A DNA stretch of 64,000 bases, from contig NZ_JAAKEI010000002.1 of NCBI RefSeq assembly GCF_011039085.1, positions 62,001 to 126,000 on the forward strand, written 5' to 3'. The translations under genes and the position numbers were made by a program. Under the pieces are notes generated by a model. That model searched no databases. It was not told where the DNA came from and saw nothing but the letters and a program-made list of their open reading frames with translations. This DNA comes from Desulfovibrio sp. ZJ369. Its GTDB lineage: Bacteria > Desulfobacterota > Desulfovibrionia > Desulfovibrionales > Desulfovibrionaceae. Every line of letters starts with the position of its first letter. Within the stretch, counting starts at the first letter, position 1. Shown here piece by piece: positions 26,004-34,062 of this stretch.

Positions 26004-26564
26004 ATGCGAATTTTTCTGGCTTGTATTCTTAGCCTGGGGCTTGCGACCAGCGGCTGCGCCTGGTTTAACGGCGGCGACGCCGCTGAAGCCCAAACCCCCA
26101 GCGCGCAGCCGCAGGAAGAGGTGGTTGTCGCTGAAGTCGTGACCGAACCCGCTCCGGTTCCGGTCAAACCCGCTGCCAAAAGCAAGGCCAAAGCGAAAAA
26201 AGCCCCCCGCGCGGCCAGAGGCGCAAAATCCGAAACGGAAATCAGGGCCGAGCTGGATAAGGTGGGGCACAAATTGGCGGCCCAGGCTTCCAGAACCGTC
26301 CTGCCTTCCGTGGCCGCCAAGGAAGTGCGCAAGGACGGCAGCGGCTATGTGGCCAGCTATGTGGAAGTGGACACCAGCAACGTGACCACGGAACTGCGCC
26401 CCGGCGCCAAGGGGCAGTATGTGGGTTTTATCCGCTATCAGGAAAAAGTTTATGAATGCCGCGGGCCCAGCAAGAAGGCTGCGCTCTCCGCGCCCTGCAA
26501 GCAAGTCCGCGCGCGTCGCCTTAACGAGCTGATCCGTTATGACGGCAAGGCCTGGCAATTTTAG
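26004..26564 (+). CDS. Lipoprotein
   Basis: 186 residues. MRIFLACILSLGLATSGC is a lipoprotein signal with lipobox ATSGC. A Pro/Ala/Lys-rich spacer (KAKAKKAPRAARGAKS) is followed by a domain of about 110 residues with VASYVEVDTSNVTTELRPG and FIRYQEKVYEC, probably beta-rich, not recognised. The ATG at 26004 lies seven bases after GAGG; an ATG two codons earlier is too close. Its TAG stop is the first three bases of a TAGAG palindrome (26562). It lies close behind the VWA-OmpA gene and may share its envelope function. Confidence 0.75.
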   Translation: MRIFLACILSLGLATSGCAWFNGGDAAEAQTPSAQPQEEVVVAEVVTEPAPVPVKPAAKSKAKAKKAPRAARGAKSETEIRAELDKVGHKLAAQASRTVLPSVAAKEVRKDGSGYVASYVEVDTSNVTTELRPGAKGQYVGFIRYQEKVYECRGPSKKAALSAPCKQVRARRLNELIRYDGKAWQF

Positions 26565-26738
26565 AGCTGTTTGCTAATGAAATTAGCTAGAGCATTTTCG
26601 CTTTGAAAATGCTCTGCTGACGCGAAAGCGGCAGCCGCCGCAACGCGGCGTACATTCAGGCGAAAAGCGCGTTTTTCGCCTGAATGCAACCTTTGACTTT
26701 CATAAAAAGTCAAAGGTAAGCTGCTCTAAACGCTCTGG
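26562..26738 (+). repeat. Type C hairpin interrupted by a type A element
   Basis: The left part tagagctgtttgctaatg and aaattagc (to 26587) and the right part taaacgctctgg (26727-26738) rejoin into a type C hairpin like that at 9533 or 44563. The 141-bp type A copy is inserted at the TA of attagcTAaacgc, with TA present on both sides. Confidence 0.75.
26588..26728 (+). repeat. Type A TAGAGC-family element, copy 3 (141 bp)
   Basis: TAGAGCATTTTCGC at the left and AGCTGCTCTA at the right. It has four hairpins as in copies 1 and 2. The terminal inverted repeat is GAGCA/TGCTC and TA flanks both ends. Confidence 0.88.
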
Positions 26739-27084
26739 CAGGGCGAAACCATGCCCGCCCGTCAGCCGTTGGCGGCTTTGCCGCCTTTACGGATGACGAC
26801 AGCAGAGGAAATTTACTTGCGCCGTTACGCGCCGGAGCGAGCGTTTCAAAAGCAATATGCTCTCAAAGACGCACGCGTAGCGTTGCGAGTTTGCATGAAG
26901 CCTGCGGGAATGCTTTCCGGCAGGCTTCTTTTGCGCAAGACGTGGCACGCGGATTTTCTTTTCCCGTGCGCTGATTACCCCGATGCGCGCAACGGTCGGG
27001 CCGGTTGTTGTTCATAGCATAGGCAGTGGCCCGGCAAGGCGGCGCGCGCTCTGCGGCGTCAGCGCCTTTTCAACACGAAAACGC
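26739..27084. other. Intergenic region with a type D-like hairpin
   Basis: About 350 bases with no supported gene. gAGCGtttcaaaagcaatatGCTCTc at 26838-26864 is a diverged type D hairpin. A short open frame crosses the region but lacks a ribosome site and family resemblance. Confidence 0.5.
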
Positions 27085-27525
27085 TTACGCGTCGCGCTTG
27101 CTTTTTTTCACGCGTGCCCTTGGGGCGCTTTCGTCTTGTCGAGCCTCAAAACCCAGGGACTGCAAAGCCCGCCGCACAAGTTCGTTGAAAAGTTCCTGGG
27201 CCGGGCATGCAGCCAGAGGTCTGAGATCCGCAATCCCGATCACAGGGGGCACGGCATCCGCGGGACTTGCGGGCGCAAGATATTTCGGACCTGTTCCGCT
27301 GCGTATCCATTCGGGATTGACGCCTTTTTTCTGCAAAAGTTTTTCCGGCCATGTGCGCGGCACGATTTTGCGGCGCAGAGCATCGGAAACGGAAGACCGC
27401 TGGACTTCCAGCACAGCGGCAAGCTGCGCCTGCGTGCAGCAATCGGCTGCCTCAAAAATGCGCTTGTATTGGGATGCAAAAGAAGTATCCGGCATGTCGC
27501 CGTAAGGAAGCGCGTCTTCGGTCAT
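27085..27525 (-). CDS. CI-repressor-like helix-turn-helix protein
   Basis: 146 residues. The region FEAADCCTQAQLAAVLEVQR, then SSVSDALRRKIVPRTWPEKL, matches the N-terminal DNA-binding domain of bacteriophage CI-type repressors (Phage_CI_repr), which Desulfovibrio genomes carry in numbers. The WIRSGTGP turn after the HTH is also typical. The C-terminus is a Lys/Arg-rich tail instead of a peptidase domain, so it is unlikely to be cleaved in an SOS response. The ATG at 27525 has GGAGA. There are no phage genes around it; probably a chromosomal regulator. Confidence 0.75.
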   Translation of the reverse strand: MTEDALPYGDMPDTSFASQYKRIFEAADCCTQAQLAAVLEVQRSSVSDALRRKIVPRTWPEKLLQKKGVNPEWIRSGTGPKYLAPASPADAVPPVIGIADLRPLAACPAQELFNELVRRALQSLGFEARQDESAPRARVKKSKRDA

Positions 27526-27899
27526 ATGACTCTCCGGCCTTGCTGGTGGCAACTGCCGAAAGCAATTGCCGGGAGCTCAGAACCGCCCATGGACGGCGGG
27601 TTTATTCCCTACGAAGAGGTATTCTATTCACCGCACTCCCGACAGCACGCGCTGAGAGACGGTTGCCTTGTCGAGCAAGAGCAACCCCGCGTGTGTCGGC
27701 GGCGGTTCCGCCATGGGATAAAGGTGTTCTGAGCACCTGACTGAACTATGCCTGCAATTGCCGGAAAACGCAAATGCCGCGCCCCTGCATCGCACATGGC
27801 GCGAGGGCCGGGACGCGGTGCAGGGGCGCGGCAGTAGAGCGTTCAGCTACTTTCATCAGCAAGCCGCTCTAAGACGGAAAGGAATTTACTGAGCCTGGC
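27526..27899. other. Intergenic region with a type C hairpin
   Basis: 374 bases without a gene. It includes a CCCCTGCATCGC/GCGGTGCAGGGG-like inverted repeat around 27782-27825 and a type C element at 27835-27871. Confidence 0.5.
27835..27871. repeat. Type C TAGAGC hairpin, copy 2
   Basis: TAGAGCGttcagct...agcaagcCGCTCTA, imperfect stem, TA at both ends. Just downstream of the kinase gene that ends at 27900 on the minus strand. Confidence 0.7.
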
Positions 27900-28457
27900 T
27901 CAGGCATCCTGAGCCGGGATGCCCGGCGGCAGATGGTCAATGATCCAGCGGGCGCATTGAAAGGGATTTTTGGCCTGGGCCTCGCAGCGCACGTTCGCCC
28001 AGGCCCGGTAGAGTTCTTCCCGCTCCCGGAAAATGTCGGCCAGGGTCTGGCCCGGCGCAATGGCCAAACCGCGCTGGGGGTTGCGGGCCACGCGTTCTTC
28101 CACAGTGGCGAGCGGCACATCCAGATGTACAATGGGTCCGAGCCCGGCCAGATGGCGCATGGCCGCTTCCCGGTACACCACACTGCCCCCGGTGGCCAGC
28201 ACCACCCTGTTGGCCTTGATGGCGCAAATGACTTCGCATTCCGCGTCCAGAAATGCTTCCTTGTTCAGCGCGTCGGTAATGTCCTGAAGACGCGCGCCGT
28301 ACACAGCCTCGATCAGATGATCGCTGTCCAGAAAGGCCCAGCCCAGCTCGCGCGCCAACGCGCCGCCCACAGTGGTTTTGCCTGCGCCCGGCATGCCGAT
28401 CAGCACGATGCAGGGCGCCGGGAGAGTCGGTGTGGCAAGAGGTGCGGGCATAGGCAT
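27900..28457 (-). CDS. Shikimate-kinase-like kinase, candidate homoserine kinase
   Basis: A 185-residue P-loop kinase: Walker A GMPGAGKTT (about 20-28), DSDHLIE (about 44-50). Overall fold and spacing are those of AroK/AroL. However the residues that hold shikimate are changed: FRxxE reads FLDAE, the GGG loop reads GGSVVY, and the lid RPL reads RNPQRGLAI. From memory, a diverged shikimate-kinase relative was shown by genetics to be the homoserine kinase of Desulfovibrio, and this protein fits that description. The start at 28457 follows AAGGAGA; an upstream frame runs into the type C repeat. Confidence 0.75.
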   Translation of the reverse strand: MPMPAPLATPTLPAPCIVLIGMPGAGKTTVGGALARELGWAFLDSDHLIEAVYGARLQDITDALNKEAFLDAECEVICAIKANRVVLATGGSVVYREAAMRHLAGLGPIVHLDVPLATVEERVARNPQRGLAIAPGQTLADIFREREELYRAWANVRCEAQAKNPFQCARWIIDHLPPGIPAQDA

Positions 28458-28549
28458 GTTTTCTCCTTGGCCGTGCGGGGCAATTATCGCGACTCTGCCC
28501 AAGCCGGACGGCGCTGTCAAGAATGCCCGGCCTCCGAGGGATTCATTTT

Positions 28550-28586
28550 TAGAGCGTTTTGCTGCTTTCATGAGCAAAACGCTCTA
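28550..28586 (+). repeat. Type C TAGAGC hairpin, copy 3
   Basis: TAGAGCGttttgct gctttcatg agcaaaaCGCTCTA, a nearly perfect 14-bp stem. Its right end continues as CTAAAG, which forms the -35 part of the promoter at 28585-28611. Confidence 0.8.
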
Positions 28587-28611
28587 AAGCTCTCCGGGTC
28601 GCTGCCGATAA
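28585..28611 (+). promoter_or_regulatory. Sigma-28 (FliA)-like promoter built on a repeat end
   Basis: TAAAGCTC (28585-28592), 11 bases, GCCGATAA (28604-28611). The -10 is a perfect FliA match and the -35 begins with the consensus TAAAG. The first two bases are the terminal TA of the type C element. The start codon of the next gene is 22 bases beyond. Confidence 0.65.
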
Positions 28612-28632
28612 TCACTGTAAAGGTGGTTTCCC

Positions 28633-29316
28633 ATGCGTATCTTTTTTTTCGTGGCGTTTCTTCTGAGCCTCTGTCAGAGCGCGCCGGTCAAAGCCGCGGA
28701 TTCCCGTTCTCTGCCGTCCGGGCCCTATGCGGGCCTGCCCGCCGCGCCACTGGCAAGCCGTCCTGTGGTTCCGCAAACGCCGGCAACGTATGCGCCCTTG
28801 CCGCCGCGTCTGCCCGCGTTTTTGCCCTCAGGCGGCGCCAATCTGGATCAGGCCTGGATTCAGGACGGCGGCGCGCGACTGTATTGGAATACATTGGTGA
28901 TCCCCCGCCAGCTCCGGATGGGCGGCGCGAGCTTCGTGGATCCGGCTTCTGTGCCGCAACTGCTGCCGCCCGGCTCGGTCAAAGCCGTGCAGCCCGTGCC
29001 CGTCCGTCGCCGCCGCCCCGTGTCACGGCCCAAGGTGAGCCGGAGTACCCAAACGGTTGCCGCTCCGGCCAATGCCGGGCGCACGTCGCTCACGCCGCCC
29101 CGCGCAGAACTTCCCGCAACCGCAAAAAAAGCCACGGAGGCGACCGCCCCGCGCGGCACGCCTGCTGCTCCCCGGAGCACATCCGCGGCATCGTCGGCAT
29201 CAGCCGGGACAGCCGCGCCGTATACAGGCGCGGCGCCTGCAACGGCGCCACCCGTGCCGTTGCCGATCATGCCGGTTGCTCCTGTTCCTCCGCGCGCGCC
29301 TGGCGCGTCGCGCTGA
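28633..29316 (+). CDS. Exported Pro/Ala-rich protein behind a sigma-28-like promoter
   Basis: 227 residues. The signal peptide MRIFFFVAFLLSLCQSAPVK ends at KAA. The mature chain has a short ordered-looking core (ANLDQAWIQDGGARLYWNTL, VIPRQLRMGGASFVDP). Then about 110 residues of Pro/Ala/Thr/Ser and basic sequence follow, as in envelope-spanning linkers. AAAGGTGG precedes the ATG. The promoter suggests it is made with late flagellar genes. No domain recognised; a surface or flagellum-associated periplasmic protein is the best guess. Confidence 0.65.
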   Translation: MRIFFFVAFLLSLCQSAPVKAADSRSLPSGPYAGLPAAPLASRPVVPQTPATYAPLPPRLPAFLPSGGANLDQAWIQDGGARLYWNTLVIPRQLRMGGASFVDPASVPQLLPPGSVKAVQPVPVRRRRPVSRPKVSRSTQTVAAPANAGRTSLTPPRAELPATAKKATEATAPRGTPAAPRSTSAASSASAGTAAPYTGAAPATAPPVPLPIMPVAPVPPRAPGASR

Positions 29317-29934
29317 CGGCCTGTTCTTTGCCGTCGGCCGCTGAAGCAGAGAGGAAGAAACGCGCGGCCGACGCCGACTGACAGGGCTGCCGCAGAAGAT
29401 GCGTCTGCCCCGAAGAGCCTTGCTCTGCCGCTTGACGGAGGAACACAGGGCGTGTATGTAGCTTTTTCCATTATCACATATGGCGTGGCGTGAGGAGAGG
29501 GCTTGCCCCCGGCAAGCGGCCGATGTTCCGGGATGCGGCGCGTTTTGGGACGCAGATGTGATAGCCGGGCGGTGAGGCCGCCATGTGCCCGCTTTTTTTA
29601 CGGCGTTGCGCCGTCGCCCGCAACAGCGCGCAGACTGACGATGCTCGCTGTTGCAGAGCGGATTGCCTTTGAAAGGTTGTGTTTTTTAGCTCGCTCAGCC
29701 GCTATATGCGTTGCTCGGCTGCATCCACGCCTTGTCGCGACCGAATGGCGGCCCGCCAGGGCCGTGCCCCTTTGCCCGAAGGGCTTATGAACGCGGCGGA
29801 TGTATCCCGCAAGGGCGTGCAGATGCGACAGCGGCCGTGCGTCGCGCCGTGCGGCGTTGCCTGCAAGGCCATGCCTTGCATGACGGGGCAGACGCGTCGT
29901 GCGGAGCGATTTTAACTCTCAGAGGAGCAAAATC
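29317..29934. other. Long intergenic region before rpmH
   Basis: 618 bases without a supported gene. GC-rich with AT-rich islands near 29470-29490 and 29650-29700, where the rpmH promoter is likely. No cluster of DnaA boxes (TTATCCACA) was seen, and dnaA is absent, so I find no sign of a replication origin. Confidence 0.45.
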
Positions 29935-30069
29935 ATGAAAAGAACATATCAACCCAGCAAGATCAGAAGAGCCCGCACCCACGGTTTCCGCGCCCGCATG
30001 GCTACCCCCGGCGGCCGGGCCATCCTGCGCCGCCGCCGCGCCAAGGGCCGTAAACGCCTGAGCGCCTGA
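29935..30069 (+). CDS. rpmH: 50S ribosomal protein L34
   Basis: 44 residues, starting [20 protein letters not shown], an unmistakable L34 with its basic tail [20 protein letters not shown] lies eight bases before the ATG. First gene of the classical rpmH-rnpA-yidD-yidC-jag-mnmE cluster. L34 is a small component of the large ribosomal subunit. Confidence 0.97.
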   Translation: MKRTYQPSKIRRARTHGFRARMATPGGRAILRRRRAKGRKRLSA

Positions 30070-30115
30070 GCCGGGCGGGGTCGTGCCCCTTTGCACCCAT
30101 ATGTCGGGAACATCC

Positions 30116-30508
30116 ATGCGCCCGCGTCTGACTCTGCGGCGGCAGGCCCGGATTCGCCGCCGTGCGGAGTTCACAGCCTGCTATGAACGCGGGCGGCGTT
30201 ATCATTCCGAGCATTTCCTCGTTTTTGCGCTTTGGCGAGAGCAGCCCGGCGTCTGTGCGCGCATGGGCATGGCCGTTTCCCGCAAGGTGGGCAATGCGGT
30301 GGTTCGCAATCGCGTGAAACGGCTGTTGCGGGAATTTTTTCGCCTGCATGCCGATGCTCTGCCCGTGGAGACCGATATTGTGACTGTGGCCAAGCGACAC
30401 GCCGGAAAGGCAGCGCTGGATCTTTCCCGCGTGGCAGCCGAACTTCTGCCCTTGCTGCGGCGGTTGGCGCGCACTCAAACGAAGCGTGCATTTTCAGGCG
30501 GATTATGA
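30116..30508 (+). CDS. rnpA: Ribonuclease P protein component
   Basis: About 130 residues; the protein subunit that helps RNase P RNA mature tRNA 5' ends. The signature [20 protein letters not shown], then LLREFFR, is the RNR motif of the family. The start is uncertain: ATG 30116 gives [16 protein letters not shown], which aligns with the usual N-terminus, while ATG 30101 and GTG 30083 (behind GGCGGGG) are alternatives. It overlaps yidD by four bases. Confidence 0.92.
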   Translation: MRPRLTLRRQARIRRRAEFTACYERGRRYHSEHFLVFALWREQPGVCARMGMAVSRKVGNAVVRNRVKRLLREFFRLHADALPVETDIVTVAKRHAGKAALDLSRVAAELLPLLRRLARTQTKRAFSGGL

Positions 30509-30771
30509 TGCGTAGGCTGCTGCGCTCTTTTTGCGTTTTGCCCATACGCGTGTATCAGCGTTGCATCTCGCCCATGCTGCCTCCCGCCTGCCGCTTTTAT
30601 CCCACCTGTTCCGCCTACGCCGCGGAGGCCATCCTGCGTCACGGCGTACTGCGGGGCGGCTGGCTGGCGCTCAGGCGCCTGGCGCGCTGCCATCCGTGGG
30701 GCGGGTCGGGCTATGATCCTGTTCCACCCCCACGGCGACGCCGCAACGTCCCGCCCATGTCTCAGGAGTAA
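30505..30771 (+). CDS. yidD: Membrane protein insertion efficiency factor YidD
   Basis: 88 residues. CCxxx-type motif region [20 protein letters not shown], then [14 protein letters not shown] and [13 protein letters not shown] are diagnostic. It is a small membrane-associated protein aiding YidC-dependent insertion. Start MM at 30505 overlaps the rnpA stop, indicating translational coupling; 30508 is equally possible. Confidence 0.92.
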   Translation: MMRRLLRSFCVLPIRVYQRCISPMLPPACRFYPTCSAYAAEAILRHGVLRGGWLALRRLARCHPWGGSGYDPVPPPRRRRNVPPMSQE

Positions 30772-30779
30772 ACGCCCCT

Positions 30780-32438
30780 ATGCAAGACGGTAAAAATCTG
30801 ATTCTGGCCATTGCGCTTTGTTTGATCGTGCTTTTCGGTTGGGGACGCCTGGCCGAATATATGGGATGGGTGCATACCCCTGATCCGCAGGAGCTGGCCC
30901 AACAGCAGGCCGCGCTTCAGGAGGCGGCCAGAGCGCGGGAAGCGGCTCAGCCGCCTGCGGCCGCAAAAAACGCTCCCCTGCCCGCGTTTACGCCTTCGCC
31001 CGGCCGGGACCTGACGGTGCAATCGCCTCTTTATGAGGCTGTGGTTTATACGGGCGGGGGCACGTTGCGTTCTTTCAAACTCAAAAAATACCAGACCGGA
31101 CTTGCGCCGGATTCGACGCTGGTGAATCTGGTGGATCCCCAGTCCGCGGGCGTGGCCCCCCTGGGGCTGGTGATCAACAGCCAGCCTTCCTGGAGTACGG
31201 GGCAATGGGCCCTGGAGACGCAAGAGCAGGCTCTGAACCTGACCGCAGGGCAGCAGGGCGCGCTGCGCCTCACAGGCCAGGTGGACAATCTGCGCGTGGT
31301 GCGTGAGCTGATCTTCAGCGCGGACTCCTATCTGATCCGGGAAAAGATCCGGCTCACCAATCTGAGCGACCAGCCCCGCAGCGTGCGCGTGAGCTATACC
31401 GTGGCCGCGGATGCCAGCAACGCCGCCGGGGGCCAGTACGACGCCATGCGCGTGGCCTGGGATAATGACGGCAGCCTTTCCGAAGAATCCTCGGCCAAGA
31501 CGCTGGAGACCACGGGCGTGCAGGCCACCGGCAGGATCTACTGGGCCGGCGCCATGAGCACCTATTTTCTCTCGGCCGTGCTGCCGGGTGAAATCAATAA
31601 TGTCACGGTCAAGGGCCGTTTGCAGAACAGCGTCTACCGCGCGGCTGTGGAAGAGCCCGAGAGCATGCTTGCGCCGGGCCAGGAAAAAGAGCTGACGGTC
31701 TCCTACTGGCTGGGCCCCAAGGAGCGCACCCAACTTCTTGCTGTTTCCGACCAGTTGGCCAAAAGCATTGATTTGGGCATGTTCAGCATTATTGCCAAGG
31801 GCCTGCTCTGGCTTCTGGAATTTTTCCACAAGTATGTGCACAACTGGGGCGTGGCGATCATCCTGTTGACCATTCTGATCAAGGCGGTCTTCTGGCCGCT
31901 GACGGCCAAGAGCTATGCTTCCATGGAAAAGATGAAGAAGCTCCAGCCCCTGATGACCGCCATCCGGGAGAAACACAAGGACAACAAGGAGCTCATGAAC
32001 AAGGAGGTCATGGCGCTCTACAAGACCTATGGCGTGAACCCGGCCAGCGGCTGCGTGCCGATTCTGATCCAGCTGCCGGTCTTTTTCGGCCTGTACCAGG
32101 CCCTGCTGACCTCCATCGAGCTCAGGCACGCGCCGTTCATCATGTATCTGCCCTTTACCGACAAGCTCTGGCTGGCTGACCTTTCGGCCAAGGATCCGTT
32201 TTATATCACGCCGATCATCATGGGCCTGACCATGTTTTTGCAGCAGAGAATGAGCCCGCCCGCCACAGATCCCACCCAGCAGAAAATCATGATGTTTCTG
32301 CCCCTGATTTTCACGGTGCTCTTTCTGGGCTTCCCGGCCGGTCTGGTGCTTTACTGGCTGGTCAACAACATCCTGTCCATCGCCCAGCAATGGCTGATGA
32401 TGCGGAAAAACAGGCATGGCGCGCAGGCCGCAGGCTAG
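30780..32438 (+). CDS. yidC: Membrane protein insertase YidC
   Basis: 552 residues of the Gram-negative kind: an N-terminal membrane anchor (LILAIALCLIVLFGWGRL), a periplasmic beta-sandwich domain (about 60-330) and the conserved five-span core from about 345 (HNWGVAIILLTILIKAVFWP, MQLEPV-like loop, NPASGCVPILIQLPVFFGLY, FPAGLVLYWLVNN). It inserts membrane proteins alone or with Sec. CAGGAG precedes the ATG by 12 bases. The length and P1 domain support a Gram-negative envelope. Confidence 0.96.
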   Translation: MQDGKNLILAIALCLIVLFGWGRLAEYMGWVHTPDPQELAQQQAALQEAARAREAAQPPAAAKNAPLPAFTPSPGRDLTVQSPLYEAVVYTGGGTLRSFKLKKYQTGLAPDSTLVNLVDPQSAGVAPLGLVINSQPSWSTGQWALETQEQALNLTAGQQGALRLTGQVDNLRVVRELIFSADSYLIREKIRLTNLSDQPRSVRVSYTVAADASNAAGGQYDAMRVAWDNDGSLSEESSAKTLETTGVQATGRIYWAGAMSTYFLSAVLPGEINNVTVKGRLQNSVYRAAVEEPESMLAPGQEKELTVSYWLGPKERTQLLAVSDQLAKSIDLGMFSIIAKGLLWLLEFFHKYVHNWGVAIILLTILIKAVFWPLTAKSYASMEKMKKLQPLMTAIREKHKDNKELMNKEVMALYKTYGVNPASGCVPILIQLPVFFGLYQALLTSIELRHAPFIMYLPFTDKLWLADLSAKDPFYITPIIMGLTMFLQQRMSPPATDPTQQKIMMFLPLIFTVLFLGFPAGLVLYWLVNNILSIAQQWLMMRKNRHGAQAAG

Positions 32439-32720
32439 CGCATTTTAACGGTACAGTGCTTTACCGCCGCACCCGATGCGGCGCAGATTCTGCCGAAGCG
32501 ACCGCAGGCAGCCCGGAGGGCTGTTCCCGCAGACGACAGCGGAGCCGTACGGGAATCGACAGCTTTTTTGAACAAATATCGGTGCAAGCCCACTGCTGTC
32601 TTTCTCCGTACTGTTCGCCGGGCCAGAGCGTTTCGCTCATGAAAGTAGCTAAACCGCTCTGGCAGGGTGAAGCCATGCCCGCCGCTTCCCGGCATGCCGT
32701 TACAGTGAGTGAGGTTGTGT
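32439..32720. other. Intergenic region between yidC and jag
   Basis: 282 bases without a gene. tagcgcattttaacggtac and agtgctttacc at 32437-32465 look like a decayed type D hairpin, and a type C copy lies at 32624-32662. The gap is large for this normally tight cluster. Confidence 0.4.
32624..32662 (+). repeat. Type C TAGAGC hairpin, copy 4
   Basis: cAGAGCGtttcgctcatg aaagtagctaaaccGCTCTGG, imperfect arms. Between yidC and jag, inside a presumed operon. Confidence 0.65.
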
Positions 32721-33902
32721 ATGGAAGGGTTCAAGGAATTCCAGGGCAAAAACCTGGATAGCGCTATTGAGGAAGCCTGCGGTTATTTCAATGCCGCGCG
32801 GGAAAAGCTTGAAATTGAAATCCTGCAGGACGCCAAGTCCGGCATTTTCGGCATAGTGGGCGCGCGCAAGGCCAAGGTCCGCGCCCGGCGCGCCCACTTG
32901 CGCGAAACCGTGGAAAACATTCTGGGGAAAAAAAGCGAAGAGCCCGCTGCCCGGACGGAAGAAGGCGGCCGTGAAAAAAGCGGCGGCAGGAGCCAGGGGC
33001 GTAAAAATGCCCCGACTTCGCAGGGAGGGCGGCAATCTGCCGGCGATAATTCCCGCGGGCCCGGCGCGTCGGGCGCGGGCAGACGTTCCGGCCCGGCCGC
33101 GCCCCGCAAGGACGTGACTCCCCCTGAATGCCGGGAGGCCGTGGGAGCGGAAAAAGAACGGATTCCTGCCGACGTTTCTCCCGAACAAGGAGCATCCCAG
33201 GGCACGAGCGAGAGCTGCGAGCCTCAGGCCGCCGTCTCCCGGCAGGAGGTCCGGAGCGAAACCAGGCCTGAGCAGAGGCGCGGGGCCGGTGGGGGCCGCG
33301 GCCGTGCCAGCGGCGAAGGGCAGGCGCGTGCCCGCCGGGAGGAAAGCCGCAAAAAGAGCGAAGCCGCTGTTGACGGCCTGGATGAAGACCTGGAGGAAGC
33401 CGGCGAAGGGCTGCCGTTCACGCCGGTTGAACAATTGGATGCCGCCCGCCTGGAAGCCCTGGTCAACGAGGCCGTGCGGGAACTGGTGCGGCCCATTGTG
33501 GGGGCGGAAGTGCAGCTTGCGATCAGCGTGGGCGGCGGCAGAGTACAGGTCTGTGTGGAGTGCGGTGAAGATTCCGGCCTGCTGATCGGGCGCGAGGGCC
33601 AGACCCTGGCGGCCTTGCAGTATTTGGTTTCGCGCGTGGTTTCGCGCGGCATGAACGCCGCGGTGCGCGTGCAGTTGGATGCGGGCGAGTACCGGCAGCG
33701 CCAGGATGAAAAGCTGCGCGAGATGGCTCTGGCATTGGCCGAAAAGGTGCGACAATCCGGGCGCTCCTATTCCACCCGGCCTTTGAGCTCCTATCATCGG
33801 CGCATTGTGCATGTTTGCCTGCAGGATGCCGAGGACGTACAGACGCGCAGCACCGGCGACGGAGCCATGAAGCGGGTGGTGATCATGCGCCGCAAGGCGT
33901 GA
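32721..33902 (+). CDS. jag: Jag/KhpB RNA-binding protein
   Basis: 393 residues. Jag_N domain (1-55, MEGFKEFQGKNLDSAIEEAC, GIFGIVGARKAKV), a long charged linker (70-235) rich in Arg, Glu, Gly and Ser, a KH domain (about 240-315, SGLLIGREGQTLAALQYL) and an R3H domain (to the end, LSSYHRRIVHVCLQD). It binds RNA and is linked to cell-envelope growth in other bacteria. The linker makes it longer than usual (about 200-300). ATG 32721 follows GAGG; four codons upstream is an alternative without good spacing. Confidence 0.92.
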   Translation: MEGFKEFQGKNLDSAIEEACGYFNAAREKLEIEILQDAKSGIFGIVGARKAKVRARRAHLRETVENILGKKSEEPAARTEEGGREKSGGRSQGRKNAPTSQGGRQSAGDNSRGPGASGAGRRSGPAAPRKDVTPPECREAVGAEKERIPADVSPEQGASQGTSESCEPQAAVSRQEVRSETRPEQRRGAGGGRGRASGEGQARARREESRKKSEAAVDGLDEDLEEAGEGLPFTPVEQLDAARLEALVNEAVRELVRPIVGAEVQLAISVGGGRVQVCVECGEDSGLLIGREGQTLAALQYLVSRVVSRGMNAAVRVQLDAGEYRQRQDEKLREMALALAEKVRQSGRSYSTRPLSSYHRRIVHVCLQDAEDVQTRSTGDGAMKRVVIMRRKA

Positions 33903-34062
33903 GCAGCGGGAGACGATTTTGCCGGGACGCGGCCGGAAAAGACGCGGGCAAGGCGGAGGCAGCCGTTTCGGGTGCGGGCGGCGTCTGGCCTCTGAACCTG
34001 GAACAACGCAGCCCAAAGGCTTTCAAAGCGCGGAGCGCAGACAGTCTGGAGCAGATGCAGCC

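Noticed and set aside
24491-26332. Very long upstream extension of the racemase-like gene on the minus strand
   Set aside because: It is antisense to the clearly real VWA-OmpA gene and lipoprotein; a good ribosome site places the start at 24490.
29317-29934. Replication origin near rpmH
   Set aside because: There is no dnaA, no DnaA-box cluster and no marked AT-rich unwinding region.
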